Assembly (NCBI RefSeq): GCF_024137965.1
Contig: NZ_CP099975.1
Location: forward strand, 3,844,001-3,908,000
Source of the DNA: Halomonas sp. Y3
Lineage (GTDB): Bacteria; Pseudomonadota; Gammaproteobacteria; Pseudomonadales; Halomonadaceae
Direction of reading: 5' to 3'
DNA length: 64,000 nucleotides
The notes beneath the pieces are model-generated. The model was not told the origin of the DNA. It saw only the letters and a list, made by a program, of their open reading frames with translations, and ran no database searches. Positions 8,174 through 18,117 of this stretch are shown piece by piece; the stretch's first letter is position 1; each line of letters opens with the position of its first letter. The position numbers and the translations under genes were made by a program.

Positions 8174-8954
8174 CAGGGTGCCAGCCCTCGAGATCAACGG
8201 GCTCTACGCCGCCTACCATCAGGAGCCGGTGCTGGAGGACGTATCCCTCTCCCTGCCCCAGGGGCAGTGGACCGCCATCGTGGGCCCCAACGGCGGCGGC
8301 AAGTCCAGCCTGCTCAGCGTGGTGGTCGGCAGCCTGCCGCCCCTGCGTGGCGAAGTGAGGATTTTCGGCCGGCCGGCGCTGGCCCAACGCCAGAGGGGCC
8401 GCATTGCCTACATGGCCCAGCAGGAACGCATGGAGTGGGACTTTCCCATCTCAGTGCGCGACACCGTGATGACCGGACGCTTCGGCATGATGCGCCGTGA
8501 CCCGCTGTGGCAGCGCCTGCTGCCCAGGCGCTGGGCCAACCCCGCCCACCGCCGGGCCGTGGAGGAGGCCCTCGACGATGTCGATATGCTCGACATGGCC
8601 AGGCGGCCCATCGGGGCGCTGTCGGGTGGGCAGAAGAAGCGCGTGATGCTGGCCCGTGCCCTGGCCCAGCAGGCGCCCATCCTGCTGCTGGACGAGCCCC
8701 TGGCCGGCGTGGACCCGCCCAGCGAGGCGCTGATCATGGCCAGCCTGGAGCGCCAGCGCCGTGCCGGCCGCACCCTGATCATGGTGACGCACGACCTGCC
8801 TGGCGCCCGGGCACATGCCGATCAGGTGCTGCTCATCAATCGCACCGTCATCGGCATGGGGGCACCGGAGACGATGCTCAGCGACAGCATGCTGGCACGA
8901 CTGGCCATTGGCGTCCCCCCCACCGCTGACAAGGAGAGACACGTTGCCGCTTGA
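8154..8954 (+). CDS. mntB: Manganese ABC transporter, ATP-binding protein
   Basis: A 266-residue ATPase with Walker A GPNGGGKSS, Q-loop region MAQQERMEW, signature LSGGQKKR, Walker B ILLLDEPLAGVD and the switch His in VTHD. It overlaps the binding-protein gene by 20 bases. The ATG at 8154 is preferred over the one at 8148 because the GGGAG site at 8143-8147 is then properly spaced. It energises the permease encoded next. Confidence 0.93.
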   Translation: MEPPIADRVPALEINGLYAAYHQEPVLEDVSLSLPQGQWTAIVGPNGGGKSSLLSVVVGSLPPLRGEVRIFGRPALAQRQRGRIAYMAQQERMEWDFPISVRDTVMTGRFGMMRRDPLWQRLLPRRWANPAHRRAVEEALDDVDMLDMARRPIGALSGGQKKRVMLARALAQQAPILLLDEPLAGVDPPSEALIMASLERQRRAGRTLIMVTHDLPGARAHADQVLLINRTVIGMGAPETMLSDSMLARLAIGVPPTADKERHVAA

Positions 8955-9870
8955 CGCCCTGGCCACCGGCCTGATCGAGACACTGACGGCGGCGCTGATG
9001 ATGGTGGTGGGCCTGCTGCCCGACAGCCTCGCCGCCCCCTTCGAGTACCGCTTCATGCAGCGTGCCCTGCTCACCTCGGTGCTGGTGGGCGCCACCTGCG
9101 GGCTGCTCTCCTGCTTCGTGGTGCTCAAGCGCTGGTCGCTGCTGGGAGACGCCATCTCCCATGCGGTGCTGCCCGGCGTGGCGATCGCCTACCTGCTGGG
9201 CTGGCCCTTCTTCGTCGGCGCCTTCGTGACCGGCGCCCTGACGTCGCTCGGCATCGGCGCCATCGAGCGCCACACCCGCATCAAGTCGGATGCCGCCATG
9301 GGCCTGATGTTCACCGCCGCCTTTGCCCTGGGCATCGTGATCATCAGCAAGATCACCACCAGCACGCACCTGATGCATATCCTCTTCGGCAACGTGCTGG
9401 GCGTACAGACCCCGGCGCTGATATTGACCCTGCTGGCCAGCCTGGTGGCCGTCCTGACGATCTGGCTGGCCTTCCGCCCCCTGCTGCTCTACACCTTCGA
9501 CCCTCAGCAGGCCCAGGCACTGGGCTTCAACGTCAGCGCCATCCACTACGGCCTGATCCTGCTGCTGACCCTGACCATCGTCGCCAGCCTGGAGACCGTG
9601 GGCATCATCCTGGTGGTGGCCATGCTGATCACCCCCGGCGCCACGGCCCACCTGCTGACCGATCGCTTCGGCACCATGCTGGCGATCTCGGTCGCCGTCG
9701 GCGTCACCTCGGCGGTGGCTGGCTTGGTGCTCTCGGTGCGGCTGGACGTCGCCTCGGGTGGCGCCATCGTCCTGGTGGCCTCGGGACTCTTCCTGATCGC
9801 CCTGCTGGCAGGCCCTCGGCACGGCCTGGTGGCACGCTACTGGCGGCGCTGGCGCTTCAGGGCCTCATGA
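8944..9870 (+). CDS. mntC: Manganese ABC transporter, permease (TTG start)
   Basis: A 308-residue membrane protein of the ABC-3 family (ZnuB/SitC/MntB type) with about eight transmembrane helices; typical segments are SVLVGATCGLLSCFVVLKRW, WSLLGDAISHAVLPG and GIILVVAMLITPGATA (each part of a longer helix). No ATG stands at the family N-terminus: a TTG at 8944 with an AAGGAGAG site 6-13 bases upstream overlaps the ATPase stop, so TTG is the likely start. An upstream ATG at 8815 in this frame would give an Arg/Ser-rich leader that is only a shadow of the ATPase gene. The 3' end overlaps the convergent EamA gene by 6 bases. Confidence 0.9.
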   Translation: MPLDALATGLIETLTAALMMVVGLLPDSLAAPFEYRFMQRALLTSVLVGATCGLLSCFVVLKRWSLLGDAISHAVLPGVAIAYLLGWPFFVGAFVTGALTSLGIGAIERHTRIKSDAAMGLMFTAAFALGIVIISKITTSTHLMHILFGNVLGVQTPALILTLLASLVAVLTIWLAFRPLLLYTFDPQQAQALGFNVSAIHYGLILLLTLTIVASLETVGIILVVAMLITPGATAHLLTDRFGTMLAISVAVGVTSAVAGLVLSVRLDVASGGAIVLVASGLFLIALLAGPRHGLVARYWRRWRFRAS

Positions 9871-10740
9871 GGTCGGGCGGCGTTTCAGGGACGTCCGCCC
9901 CTCGCGGTAGGCGATGGCCAGGCCGCTGCCGATGATCAGCACGCTGCCCACGAAGACCCAGAGGTCGGGCATCTCGCCCCAGAACCACCACCCCAGCAGC
10001 ACCGCCCAGAGCATGGCGGTGTAGTCGAAGGGGGCGGCGATGGCCGCCGGCGCATGGCGGAAGGCCAGGGTGATGAAGGCCGTGGCCCCGACCCCGAGGA
10101 TGCCGGCCGCGCAGAAGGCCACCCAGTGGCCGGCCTGGGGGGGCTGCCACACCCAGGGCAGCGCCAGGCCGGTGAGCACGAAGGGCACCAGGGTCATATG
10201 GAATACCATGGCCCAGAGGTGTTCGCTGCTGCCCCAGCGCCGGGCGGTGATCAGCATCAGGGCGTAGAAGAACGCCGCCCCCACCAGCACCAGGGAGCCG
10301 GGATGGAAGGCCTCACCTCCCGGCCGCACCACGATCAGCACGCCGAGAAAGCCCGCCAGGGAGGCCGCCAGCACCGGCCCCTCGATGCGCTCCCCCAGCA
10401 GCGGAACAGCGAGCAGGGTGACGAAGAGCGGTGCCACGAAGGCGATGGCGGTGGCCTCGGCCAGGGGCAGGAGGGTCAGCCCCAGCACGAAGCAGACCAT
10501 GGTGCCGGTATAGGTCAGCCCGCGCAGCAGGTGCACGCCGGGGCGCCGGGTGCGCAGCTTGCGCAGGCCGCCGCCGAAATGGGCCAGCAGCGCGATCAGC
10601 GGCAGCGAGACCAGGGTACGAAAGAAGATGATCTGCAGCGGCGAGTGCACCTCGCCGAGCCACTTGGCGATGGCGTCGCCCATGGCCAGGCAGAGCACGC
10701 CCAGGCACATGAAGCCGATTCCTTTGAACGATGCCGACAT
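9865..10740 (-). CDS. DMT-superfamily (EamA) transporter
   Basis: A 291-residue inner-membrane protein with ten predicted helices arranged as two EamA repeats (about 5-135 and 150-285); typical features are the early GDAIAKWLGE, the FFRTLVSLPLIALL helix and PLAEATAIAFVAPLFVTLLA. Members export amino acids, purines or other metabolites; the substrate here is not known. ATG at 10740 follows GGAGGAAAG. It is convergent with the manganese permease (6-base overlap) and downstream of the carboxypeptidase gene but separated by a terminator, so probably a separate transcript. Confidence 0.85.
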   Translation of the reverse strand: MSASFKGIGFMCLGVLCLAMGDAIAKWLGEVHSPLQIIFFRTLVSLPLIALLAHFGGGLRKLRTRRPGVHLLRGLTYTGTMVCFVLGLTLLPLAEATAIAFVAPLFVTLLAVPLLGERIEGPVLAASLAGFLGVLIVVRPGGEAFHPGSLVLVGAAFFYALMLITARRWGSSEHLWAMVFHMTLVPFVLTGLALPWVWQPPQAGHWVAFCAAGILGVGATAFITLAFRHAPAAIAAPFDYTAMLWAVLLGWWFWGEMPDLWVFVGSVLIIGSGLAIAYREGRTSLKRRPTS

Positions 10741-10767
10741 CTTTCCTCCCTGGTCCTGCCCCTGACC

Positions 10768-10810
10768 CAAAAGCACCACCCCGCCGGCCCGGACGGGCGG
10801 CGGGGTGGTC
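10768..10810 (-). terminator. Terminator after the D,D-carboxypeptidase gene
   Basis: A perfect 12-bp stem (10775-10786 with 10798-10809, ACCACCCCGCCG and complement) and 11-nt loop. Read on the minus strand it is followed by GCTTTTGGG, fitting a rho-independent terminator for the gene ending at 10853. Confidence 0.7.
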
Positions 10811-10852
10811 ACCATGGAAGAGGCTAGCGGGGCCGTTGCAGTCCGGCAAGGG

Positions 10853-12223
10853 TCAGCGCGCGGCGTTGATCACCATGCAGTCCATTCCCTCCTGGGCGAG
10901 GCTGCGGCAGGCGCGGTAGGCCTGGTTCTCGTCGAGGTTGACCAGCCGGGCGCGGAAGATGGTCTGCGCCCCGGCCACCTCGTCGATATCCACCCTCGCC
11001 TGCAGCAGGTCCCGGCTGAGCCGGTCGGCGGCGCGGCTGGCCAGGCTGCGGGCGTTGTCGTGGCTAGCGAAGGCACCGACCTGGACGCCCCAGCTGCCGC
11101 TGGCGCCGACCGGCTCCAGGCGGTGCTGGGTGTCGCTGCGGACGGGCGCCGGCTCGCTGCGCGCGATCAGCTCGCGAATGGGGTCGTTGGCCGACCCCTG
11201 GGCGGCCTGTGGCGAGCCGGCGCTGGCCGGGGGCAGCGGCTCAGGCACCTGCAGGCTTGCCAGCTGCACCTCCGGCTCCCGCGCCGGCGCGGCCGGTGAC
11301 GGCGACTGTACCGGTGCAGCGGCCGGCATGCCGTCGATGCCCATGCGGTCACCGGAGAAATCGGCCTGGGCGACCCAGTCGCCGCGACCATAGAGGGAGG
11401 CGCGCACGAAGCCGCGATCGAGCAGGTCGGCCATATGGGTATCCCGGGAAGCCGCGGTGAAGCCCCCCATGACCACCGACACCAGGCGGCGACCGTCGCG
11501 CACCGCCGAGGTGGCCACGTTGAAGCCGGAGGCACGGATAAAGCCGGTCTTCATGCCGTCGGCGCCGGGATAGTTACGCACCAGCCGGTTGTGGCTGTTG
11601 TGGGTGGTGCCGCGGTAGGTGAAGCTCTGCCGGGAGAAGTAGTGGTAGTACTGGGGGAAGTCCTGCATCAGGCGGATGGAGAGGGTCGCCATGTCCCGGG
11701 CCGTGGTGGTCTGGCCGTTGTCGGGCAGGCCGGAGGCGTTGCGGAACACGGTATGGCGCATGCCCAGCTCCCGCGCCTTGGCGGTCATCATCTGGCCGAA
11801 CTGGCGCTCGCTGCCGCCCAGGGCCTCGGCCACCACCACGGCCACGTCGTTGGCGGAGCGCACCACCAGCGCCAGGATCGCCTCCTCCACGGTGATGGTG
11901 GAGCCACGCTTGAGCCACAGCTTGGAGGCAGGCATCGCCTCGGCCTGGGCCGATACCGGCAGCGGCTGGTTGAGGCGCATGGCCCCCTTCTCCAGCTCCT
12001 CGAAGAGCAGGTAGAGCGTCATCATCTTGGTCAGCGACGCCGGATAGCGCGTCTCGTCGGCGTTGGCGGCGTGCAGTACCTCGCCGCTCTCCACGTCCAC
12101 CACGATGGCGGCGTAGCGCGGGTTGGCCTGGGCCGTGCTGGACATCACGATGGCCAGGCACGCCAGCAGCGTGATCACGCCGACGAGCCGGCCGCGAAGT
12201 CTGGTCATGGCTGCGGTCACCAT
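10853..12223 (-). CDS. D-alanyl-D-alanine carboxypeptidase (peptidase S11) with C-terminal SPOR domain
   Basis: A 456-residue secreted penicillin-binding protein. After a signal sequence (about 10-33) the S11 domain shows SxxK at Ser63-Lys66 (PASLTKM), SxN at Ser123-Asn125 and KTG at 225-227. It removes the terminal D-Ala from pentapeptide stems. A Pro/Ala-rich linker (about 290-370) leads to a SPOR-like repeat (WGVQVGAF to the end), which in other proteins binds denuded septal glycan. The usual PBP5 C-terminal membrane-anchoring helix is absent. Start at 12223 has an AGAGGGA site upstream; the longer frame to 12280 begins in an unsupported Gly-rich leader. Confidence 0.88.
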   Translation of the reverse strand: MVTAAMTRLRGRLVGVITLLACLAIVMSSTAQANPRYAAIVVDVESGEVLHAANADETRYPASLTKMMTLYLLFEELEKGAMRLNQPLPVSAQAEAMPASKLWLKRGSTITVEEAILALVVRSANDVAVVVAEALGGSERQFGQMMTAKARELGMRHTVFRNASGLPDNGQTTTARDMATLSIRLMQDFPQYYHYFSRQSFTYRGTTHNSHNRLVRNYPGADGMKTGFIRASGFNVATSAVRDGRRLVSVVMGGFTAASRDTHMADLLDRGFVRASLYGRGDWVAQADFSGDRMGIDGMPAAAPVQSPSPAAPAREPEVQLASLQVPEPLPPASAGSPQAAQGSANDPIRELIARSEPAPVRSDTQHRLEPVGASGSWGVQVGAFASHDNARSLASRAADRLSRDLLQARVDIDEVAGAQTIFRARLVNLDENQAYRACRSLAQEGMDCMVINAAR

Positions 12224-12365
12224 ATGCGTTCCCTCTGAAGTCCCCTCGGTGCCCCCTGCAGGGCCCGCTTTCCCCTTCATTATGAACCGGAATCGGCCGC
12301 TGTACAGGCCGCCAGGCCGGGAAAGCAGCGGTTTCCGGCGCTTTCACATTTCTCCTGCTCCGGGA

Positions 12366-13409
12366 TCAGTCGAGACGCCCCTCCTCCACGGCGTGGCAGG
12401 CCACCTCGCTGCCATCGCTTCTGGCGATCAGCGCCGGCACCTCGGCCTTGCAGCGCTCATTGGCATGGTGGCAGCGCGGATGGAAGGCGCAGCCCGAAGG
12501 CGGATGCACGGGGTTGGGCACCTCCCCCTGGATGACGGTGCGTTCGCGCCCCTCCCCCTCCAATGACGGCACCGCCGCCAGCAGCATCCGCGAGTAGGGG
12601 TGGTGCGGGGTGGCGAAGAGCTGATCCGACGGGGCGATCTCGGCGATGCGCCCCAGGTACATCACCGCAATGCGGTCGGCCATGTGCTTGACCACCGCCA
12701 TGTCGTGGCTGATGAAGAGGTAGGTGAGTCCGTACTCCTGCTGCAGGTCCTTCATCAGGTTGAGGATCTGGGCCTGCACCGAGACATCCAGCGCCGAGGT
12801 GGGCTCGTCGCAGACCATGAACTCCGGCTCGTTGGCGAGCGCTCGAGCGATGGAGATGCGCTGGCGCTGACCGCCGGAGAACTCGTGGGGGTAGCGGTTG
12901 GCGTCCGCCGCCGACATGCCCACCTGCTCGAGCAGCTCGCCCACCCGGCGGCGCCGGTCGACGCTGCTCATCTCGGGGCGGAAGAAGCGCAGCGGCTCGC
13001 CGATGATGGTGCCCACCCGCCACAGCGGGTTGAGGCTGGCGTAGGGGTCCTGGAAGATCATCTGGAAGCGCTGGCGGATCGCCGCCGACCGGCGGCCGGA
13101 ACGCCGGGCCAGGTCGCTGATCTCCTGGCCGTCGAAGACCAGCCGGCCGCGGGTCAGGCCGTAGAGCCCGACGATCAGCCGGGCCACCGTAGACTTGCCG
13201 CAGCCTGACTCCCCCACCAGGGCGAGGGTCTCGCCGCGGCGGATGGTGAAGCTCACCCCGTCCACGGCCTTGAGCGTCAGCTTATCGGTACGCTCCAGCA
13301 CCCGGTTGAGCCAGGGCTTGGAGACGTCGAAGTGGCGCGCCAGGTCGCTGGCCTCCAGCAGCACCTCGCTGCGGTTCGACCCCGCCTGAACGGGCTGCGT
13401 CGGGCTCAT
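12366..13409 (-). CDS. Peptide ABC transporter ATP-binding protein (DppF/OppF-type)
   Basis: A 347-residue ATPase: Walker [10 protein letters not shown], signature FSGGQRQR, Walker [13 protein letters not shown], switch His in ISHD, and the C-terminal oligopeptide-transporter extension with [12 protein letters not shown] and ANERC cysteines typical of OppD/F-family iron-sulfur-like Cys motifs. It is the last gene of a five-gene operon (binding protein, two permeases, two ATPases); its start overlaps the stop of the preceding ATPase by 4 bases. It pairs with that ATPase to drive uptake of peptides or related compounds. Confidence 0.92.
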   Translation of the reverse strand: MSPTQPVQAGSNRSEVLLEASDLARHFDVSKPWLNRVLERTDKLTLKAVDGVSFTIRRGETLALVGESGCGKSTVARLIVGLYGLTRGRLVFDGQEISDLARRSGRRSAAIRQRFQMIFQDPYASLNPLWRVGTIIGEPLRFFRPEMSSVDRRRRVGELLEQVGMSAADANRYPHEFSGGQRQRISIARALANEPEFMVCDEPTSALDVSVQAQILNLMKDLQQEYGLTYLFISHDMAVVKHMADRIAVMYLGRIAEIAPSDQLFATPHHPYSRMLLAAVPSLEGEGRERTVIQGEVPNPVHPPSGCAFHPRCHHANERCKAEVPALIARSDGSEVACHAVEEGRLD

Positions 13410-14521
13410 CGGGTCGCCTCCTGCGTGTCTTGCGGCGCCTCACGGCGCGCCACGGGGTTCTCCGGGTCGTGCAGCCAGCAGGCCGCCTGGCCGGCGCCGG
13501 CGGGCAGCAGCTCCGGGCGCTCGGTGCGGCAGCGCTCGGCGGCGTGGGGGCAGCGCGGGTTGAAGGCGCAGCCCGCGGGAATCGCCGCCAGACGCGGCAT
13601 GGCGCCCTCGATCTGGTAGAGCCGCTCGCGGCGCTCGGCGAGGCCCGGGATGGAGGCCATCAGCCCCTCGCTGTAGGGGTGCTGCGGCCGTCGAATCACC
13701 TCGTTCACCGGGCCGATCTCGATCAGCCGCCCCGCATACATCACGGCGACGCGATCCGCGGTCTCGGCGATCACCCCCATGTCATGGGTCACCAGCATCA
13801 CCGCCGCGCCGCGCTCGGCGCAGACCCGCTTGAGCAGCGCCAGGATCTGCGCCTGCACCGAGACATCCAGCGCCGTGGTGGGCTCGTCGGCGATGATCAG
13901 CTCCGGTTCCGCGGCCAGCGCCAGGGCGATCACCACCCGCTGGCGCATGCCGCCGGAGAACTGGTGCGGGTAGCTGTCCAGCCGGGTCTCGGGGGCGGGA
14001 ATGCCCACCTCGCGGAGCAGCGCCAGGGCTCGCTCCCGGGCCTGCTTCTCATTCATGGGCAGGTGGGCGCGAATGGTCTCCACCAGCTGGTCGCCGATGG
14101 AGAAGAGCGGATTGAGGCTGGTGAGCGGGTCCTGGAAGATCATGCCGATATGGCGACCGCGCAGGGGCACGAAGTCCTCCTCGGCGAGGTCGTCGATGCG
14201 TCGCCCCGCGAGGCGCACCTCGCCGCCGGCGATATGGCCCGGCGGCTCCAGCAGGCGAATCACGGCGTTGCCGGTCATCGACTTGCCGGCACCGGACTCG
14301 CCCACCACGCCGAGCACCTCGCCCGGGGCGATATCGAAGGAGACGTCGTCCAGGGCCACCAGGGTGGCGTGGCGGGTGGGGAACTCCACCCGCAGGTGGC
14401 GCACACAGAGCACCGGCTCGCGCCCGCCGTCGGGCGGGTGGCTCGCCGCCGCGGCGTTGCGGTCGTCTGGCGCTTGCTCGACGGCGCCCGGTTCAGCGGA
14501 GCTTGGGGTTGAGGACATCAC
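13406..14521 (-). CDS. Peptide ABC transporter ATP-binding protein (DppD/OppD-type)
   Basis: A 371-residue ATPase with Walker [10 protein letters not shown], signature FSGGMRQR, Walker [17 protein letters not shown] switch, and the C-terminal oligopeptide domain with GCAFNPRC and ERC cysteines. The N-terminus carries a ~35-residue Ala/Pro-rich extension before [10 protein letters not shown]. Its start overlaps the upstream permease gene by 29 bases; MM at the start leaves ATG 14521 or 14518. Same operon and role as its neighbour DppF-type gene. Confidence 0.92.
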   Translation of the reverse strand: MMSSTPSSAEPGAVEQAPDDRNAAAASHPPDGGREPVLCVRHLRVEFPTRHATLVALDDVSFDIAPGEVLGVVGESGAGKSMTGNAVIRLLEPPGHIAGGEVRLAGRRIDDLAEEDFVPLRGRHIGMIFQDPLTSLNPLFSIGDQLVETIRAHLPMNEKQARERALALLREVGIPAPETRLDSYPHQFSGGMRQRVVIALALAAEPELIIADEPTTALDVSVQAQILALLKRVCAERGAAVMLVTHDMGVIAETADRVAVMYAGRLIEIGPVNEVIRRPQHPYSEGLMASIPGLAERRERLYQIEGAMPRLAAIPAGCAFNPRCPHAAERCRTERPELLPAGAGQAACWLHDPENPVARREAPQDTQEATR

Positions 14522-15470
14522 GCAACCAGTCTCCCAGCAGGTTGACGGAGAGCGCCAGCAGCAGCAGCGCCACCCCGGGGAAGAGCAGGATCCACCACTC
14601 TCCCGAGAACATGTAGTCCTGACCGACCCGTATCAGGGTCCCCAGGCTCGGCTGGGTGGCCGGCATGCCGACCCCCAGGAAGGAGAGCGTCGCCTCGGCG
14701 ATGATGGCGAGCGCCAGGCCAATGGTGCCGATCACCAGCACCGGGCGCAGCACGTTGGGCAGGATGTGCTGGAAGAGGATGCGGTGATCCGGCAGGCCGA
14801 TCACCCGTGCCGCCTGCACGTACTCCTTGCCCTTCTCCACCATGGTCGCCCCGCGTACCGCTCGGGCGTACTGCACCCAGTCGGAGAGGCCGATGGCGAT
14901 GATCAGCACGATGATCGCCACCTCGGCGTGCATGGAGCGCGGCAGGAAGCCGCGGATCACGCCGAAGATCAGCAGGGCCATCAGGATCGACGGGAAGGTG
15001 AGCTGGACGTCGGCGATGCGCATGATCAGGGCATCGCGCCAGCCGCCGCGGAAGCCGGCCATCAGGCCCAGCGCCGTGCCCAGCGCCAGGGCGAAGAGCA
15101 CCGCGGCGAAGCCCACCAGCAGCGAGATGCGCGAGCCGTAGAGAATCGCCGAGAAGACGTCGCGGCCCTGGCTGTCGCTGCCCAGCAGGTAGAAGTTGCC
15201 GGTGAAGTCCGAGGTGGTCAGCGGCGGCGTGAAGGCGTCGATCAGCTCCAGCTGGCGCGGGTCGAAGGGGTTCTGGGGGGCGATCCAGGGGGCGAACAGG
15301 GCGCCGGCGAACATCGTCAGGGTGACCAGGGTGGCCAGTATCACCACCGGCTGGCGCTGCCAGGAGTAGACGATATCGCTGTCCAGGAAGGTGCGTAGCC
15401 GGCTCGGCCTCTTCGGGGCAATGGGCGCCGCGACGGCCGCGCTCTCAGAGGGCTTGGGCTGCTGGCTCAT
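14493..15470 (-). CDS. Peptide ABC transporter permease (DppC/OppC-type)
   Basis: A 325-residue inner-membrane permease with the N-terminal OppC region (VILATLVTLTMFAGALFAPW), then LGSDSQGRDVFSAILYGSRIS, a classic DppC stretch split here as LGSDSQGRDVFS and YGSRISLLVGF, and the EAA-loop region YVQAARVIGLPDHRILFQHIL (YVQAARVIGLP). About six helices. ATG at 15470 overlaps the stop of the preceding permease by 4 bases. It forms the channel together with the DppB-type protein. Confidence 0.93.
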   Translation of the reverse strand: MSQQPKPSESAAVAAPIAPKRPSRLRTFLDSDIVYSWQRQPVVILATLVTLTMFAGALFAPWIAPQNPFDPRQLELIDAFTPPLTTSDFTGNFYLLGSDSQGRDVFSAILYGSRISLLVGFAAVLFALALGTALGLMAGFRGGWRDALIMRIADVQLTFPSILMALLIFGVIRGFLPRSMHAEVAIIVLIIAIGLSDWVQYARAVRGATMVEKGKEYVQAARVIGLPDHRILFQHILPNVLRPVLVIGTIGLALAIIAEATLSFLGVGMPATQPSLGTLIRVGQDYMFSGEWWILLFPGVALLLLALSVNLLGDWLRDVLNPKLR

Positions 15471-16447
15471 TTGGCACCTCCCTGCACGCGCAGGCGCGGG
15501 TCCACGGCGTAGTAGAGCAGGTCGACCACCAGGTTGATGACCACGAACACCAGGGCAATCATCATCAGGTAGGCGGCCATCACCGGGATGTCCACGAAGC
15601 GCACCGCGGTGATGAATAGCGCCCCCACCCCGGGCCACTGGAACACCGTCTCGGTGATGATGGCGAAGGCGATGATGGTGCCAAGCTGCAGGCCGATGAT
15701 GGTGATCACCGGGATCAGGGTGTTCTTCAGCGCATGGCGCAGGTTGACCACCCGCTTCGAGAGCCCTCGGGCCCGGGCAAACTTGATGTAGTCGGTACGC
15801 AGCACCTCGAGCATCTCGGCGCGCACCAGGCGCATGATCAGGGTGAGCTGGAAGAGCCCCAGGGTGATCGCCGGCAGGATCAGCGAGCGCAGGCCGCTGG
15901 TCGTAAGCAGGCCGGTGGTCCACCAGTCGCCCAGGCGCACCGTCTGGCCGCGGCCGAAGGCGGGCAGCCAGCCCAGCTCCACGGCGAAGAGGTAGATCAG
16001 CAGGATGCCGATCAGGAAGGTGGGCAAGGACACCCCGATCAGCGAGGCGGTCATGATGAACTTCGACAGCCAGCTGCCCCGCTGGATGGCGGTATAGATG
16101 CCGAGCACGATGCCCATGACCACGGCGAAGATCGCCGAGATGATGGCGAGCTCCAGGGTCGCCGGCAGGCGCTCCATGATCAGGTCGGTGACCGGCCGCG
16201 CCGAACGGTAGGAGATGCCGAACTCGAACTGGGCAGCATTGACGACGAACTGCCAGAACTGCACCACCACCGGCTGGTCGAGACCCAGCTGGGCGCGCAG
16301 GGCGGCCCGGTCGGCCTCGGTGGCCTCCTGGCCGAGCATGTTGAGCACCGGGTCGCCGACGTAGTGGAACAGCGAGAAGGAGATGAGCGCGACCACGAAC
16401 ATCACGAAGATGGCCTGCAGCACGCGCTGGATCAGGAAGGCTAGCAT
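15467..16447 (-). CDS. Peptide ABC transporter permease (DppB/OppB-type)
   Basis: A 326-residue permease starting with the family hallmark LIQRVLQAIFVMFVVALISF (first helix) and the GDPVLNMLG segment; it continues with LGLDQPVVVQFW, the ELAIISAIFAVVMG helix and the EAA loop YIKFARARGLSKR. About six transmembrane helices. It follows the binding-protein gene by 62 bases and is coupled to the next permease by a 4-base overlap. Confidence 0.93.
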   Translation of the reverse strand: MLAFLIQRVLQAIFVMFVVALISFSLFHYVGDPVLNMLGQEATEADRAALRAQLGLDQPVVVQFWQFVVNAAQFEFGISYRSARPVTDLIMERLPATLELAIISAIFAVVMGIVLGIYTAIQRGSWLSKFIMTASLIGVSLPTFLIGILLIYLFAVELGWLPAFGRGQTVRLGDWWTTGLLTTSGLRSLILPAITLGLFQLTLIMRLVRAEMLEVLRTDYIKFARARGLSKRVVNLRHALKNTLIPVITIIGLQLGTIIAFAIITETVFQWPGVGALFITAVRFVDIPVMAAYLMMIALVFVVINLVVDLLYYAVDPRLRVQGGAK

Positions 16448-16509
16448 GGGGTCTCCACGTCATCGCCCCCCGGCCGCGGATGGCCGCCGGGGAGCGGGCA
16501 CGGTCACGA

Positions 16510-18090
16510 TCAGCGGTTGAACTTCAGGTACTTGAAGTGGGGGGTGTTCTCGCTCTGCACCTGGAAGTCGATATCGTCGCGCATCGACCAGGTGAGCATC
16601 TGGTGGTGGATCGGGATATAGACGATATCGTCGTGCACGATCTGCCACGCCTCCTCGATCATGGCGTTGCGCGCCTCCTCGTCGGTCTCCTGACCCATGG
16701 CCACGGTCAGCTCGTCGACCCGCTCGTCGGAGTAGCCGGTGAAGTTCCAGCTGCCCCGCTCCCCCGCCTTGGTGTGGTAGAGGTAGTTGAAGACATACTC
16801 GGAGTCCATGGTGGGCACGCCCCAGCCCAGCATGTAGAAGTCGTACTCCTCCCGGGCCAGCTCGGCGAAGTGCAGCGAGCGGGTCTGGGCCACCAGGTCC
16901 ACGGTGATGCCGATGCGCGCCAGCATGCTGACCACCGCCTGGCAGATCTGCTCGTCGTTGACGTAGCGGTCGTTGGGGCAGTGCAGAGTGACCCGGAAGC
17001 CTTCGCCGTAGCCCGCCTCCTCCATCAGCTGCTGGGCGCGACCGGCGTCGGCCGGCAGCACCACATCGAGCTCCTCGGAGTAGCCGTTGACGAAGGGGGG
17101 CGCGATCATCCCGGCGGGCTGGGCGTTGCCGCGCATTACCGCCACCTGGATGGTGTTCTGATCCACGGCAAGATCGATGGCCTCGCGCACGCGGCGATCG
17201 GCGAAGGGGTTGCCCTCGGCATCGCTGGCGCGCAGCTCCATGGCGCCCAGGTCCATGCCCAGGAAGATGGTGCGGTTCTCCGCCCCCTGCTCGTTCTTCA
17301 GGCCCGGGGCGTTGGCCAGGCGCTCGATATCCTGCACCGGGGTCTCCTGAAGCAGATCCACCTCCCCGGAGAGCAGCGCCGCCACCCGGGTCGCCGCCGA
17401 CTCGATGGGGGTGAAGATCAGCTCGGAGATCTCCATGGGGTAGTGGTCGATGCCCCAGTAGTCGTCGTTGCGCTCGAGCACGGTACGCACGTCGGGCTCA
17501 CGGCTCACCACTCGGAAGGGCCCGGTGCCGTTGGCATTGCGCACCGCAAAGGTCTCCTCGCCGGCGGCATAGTTCTGCGGCTCCTCGACGCCGTGCTCCT
17601 CGGCCCACTCGCGGCTCATGATGAAGAGGTTGGTGAGGTTGTTGGGCAGCAGCGGATTGGGGTCGTGGGTCTCCACGTGCACCGTATGGTCATCCGCGGC
17701 CCGCACCTCCTTGATGGAGGTAAGCAGGCCGCGCATGTCGGCGTGCTCGTGGCGCGCCCGGTTCAGCGAGAAGACCACGTCATCGGCGGTCAACGCCTGG
17801 CCCTCGTGGAAGGTCACCCCCTCGCGGATCTCGAACACCCAGACGTGGGGGTCCTCCTCGTGGACATACCAGTCGGTGGCCAGGCCCGGCTGGTACTCCA
17901 CGTCCATGTCCTGATAGATCAGCACGTCGAAGATTTGATGGTTCAGCGCGTGGGTCGGTCCCTCGTTCTGGGAGTGGGGGTCGAGGGTCAGGCCGTCGGC
18001 GGAGCGCGTCCAGCGCAGGGTCTCGGCATGGGCAGCGGAGGCGACCATGGCGGCCGCCATGGCGGAAACGAGCAGTGTCTTCCTGAACAT
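16510..18090 (-). CDS. Peptide ABC transporter, periplasmic binding protein (SBP family 5)
   Basis: A 526-residue protein with a signal peptide (ending AHA, about residue 22) and the SBP_bac_5 fold: LRWTRSADGLTLDPHS, HEEDPHVWVFEIREGVTFHEG (as WVFEIREGVTFHEG), DDVVFSLNRARH, and the C-terminal DIVYIPIHHQMLTW. It captures the substrate and delivers it to the membrane permeases. It is the promoter-proximal gene of the operon. The substrate class cannot be deduced; family members bind peptides, nickel chelates, glutathione or sugars. Confidence 0.92.
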   Translation of the reverse strand: MFRKTLLVSAMAAAMVASAAHAETLRWTRSADGLTLDPHSQNEGPTHALNHQIFDVLIYQDMDVEYQPGLATDWYVHEEDPHVWVFEIREGVTFHEGQALTADDVVFSLNRARHEHADMRGLLTSIKEVRAADDHTVHVETHDPNPLLPNNLTNLFIMSREWAEEHGVEEPQNYAAGEETFAVRNANGTGPFRVVSREPDVRTVLERNDDYWGIDHYPMEISELIFTPIESAATRVAALLSGEVDLLQETPVQDIERLANAPGLKNEQGAENRTIFLGMDLGAMELRASDAEGNPFADRRVREAIDLAVDQNTIQVAVMRGNAQPAGMIAPPFVNGYSEELDVVLPADAGRAQQLMEEAGYGEGFRVTLHCPNDRYVNDEQICQAVVSMLARIGITVDLVAQTRSLHFAELAREEYDFYMLGWGVPTMDSEYVFNYLYHTKAGERGSWNFTGYSDERVDELTVAMGQETDEEARNAMIEEAWQIVHDDIVYIPIHHQMLTWSMRDDIDFQVQSENTPHFKYLKFNR

Positions 18091-18117
18091 CTTGTTGTTC
18101 CTCGTTCAAGCGTTTGA

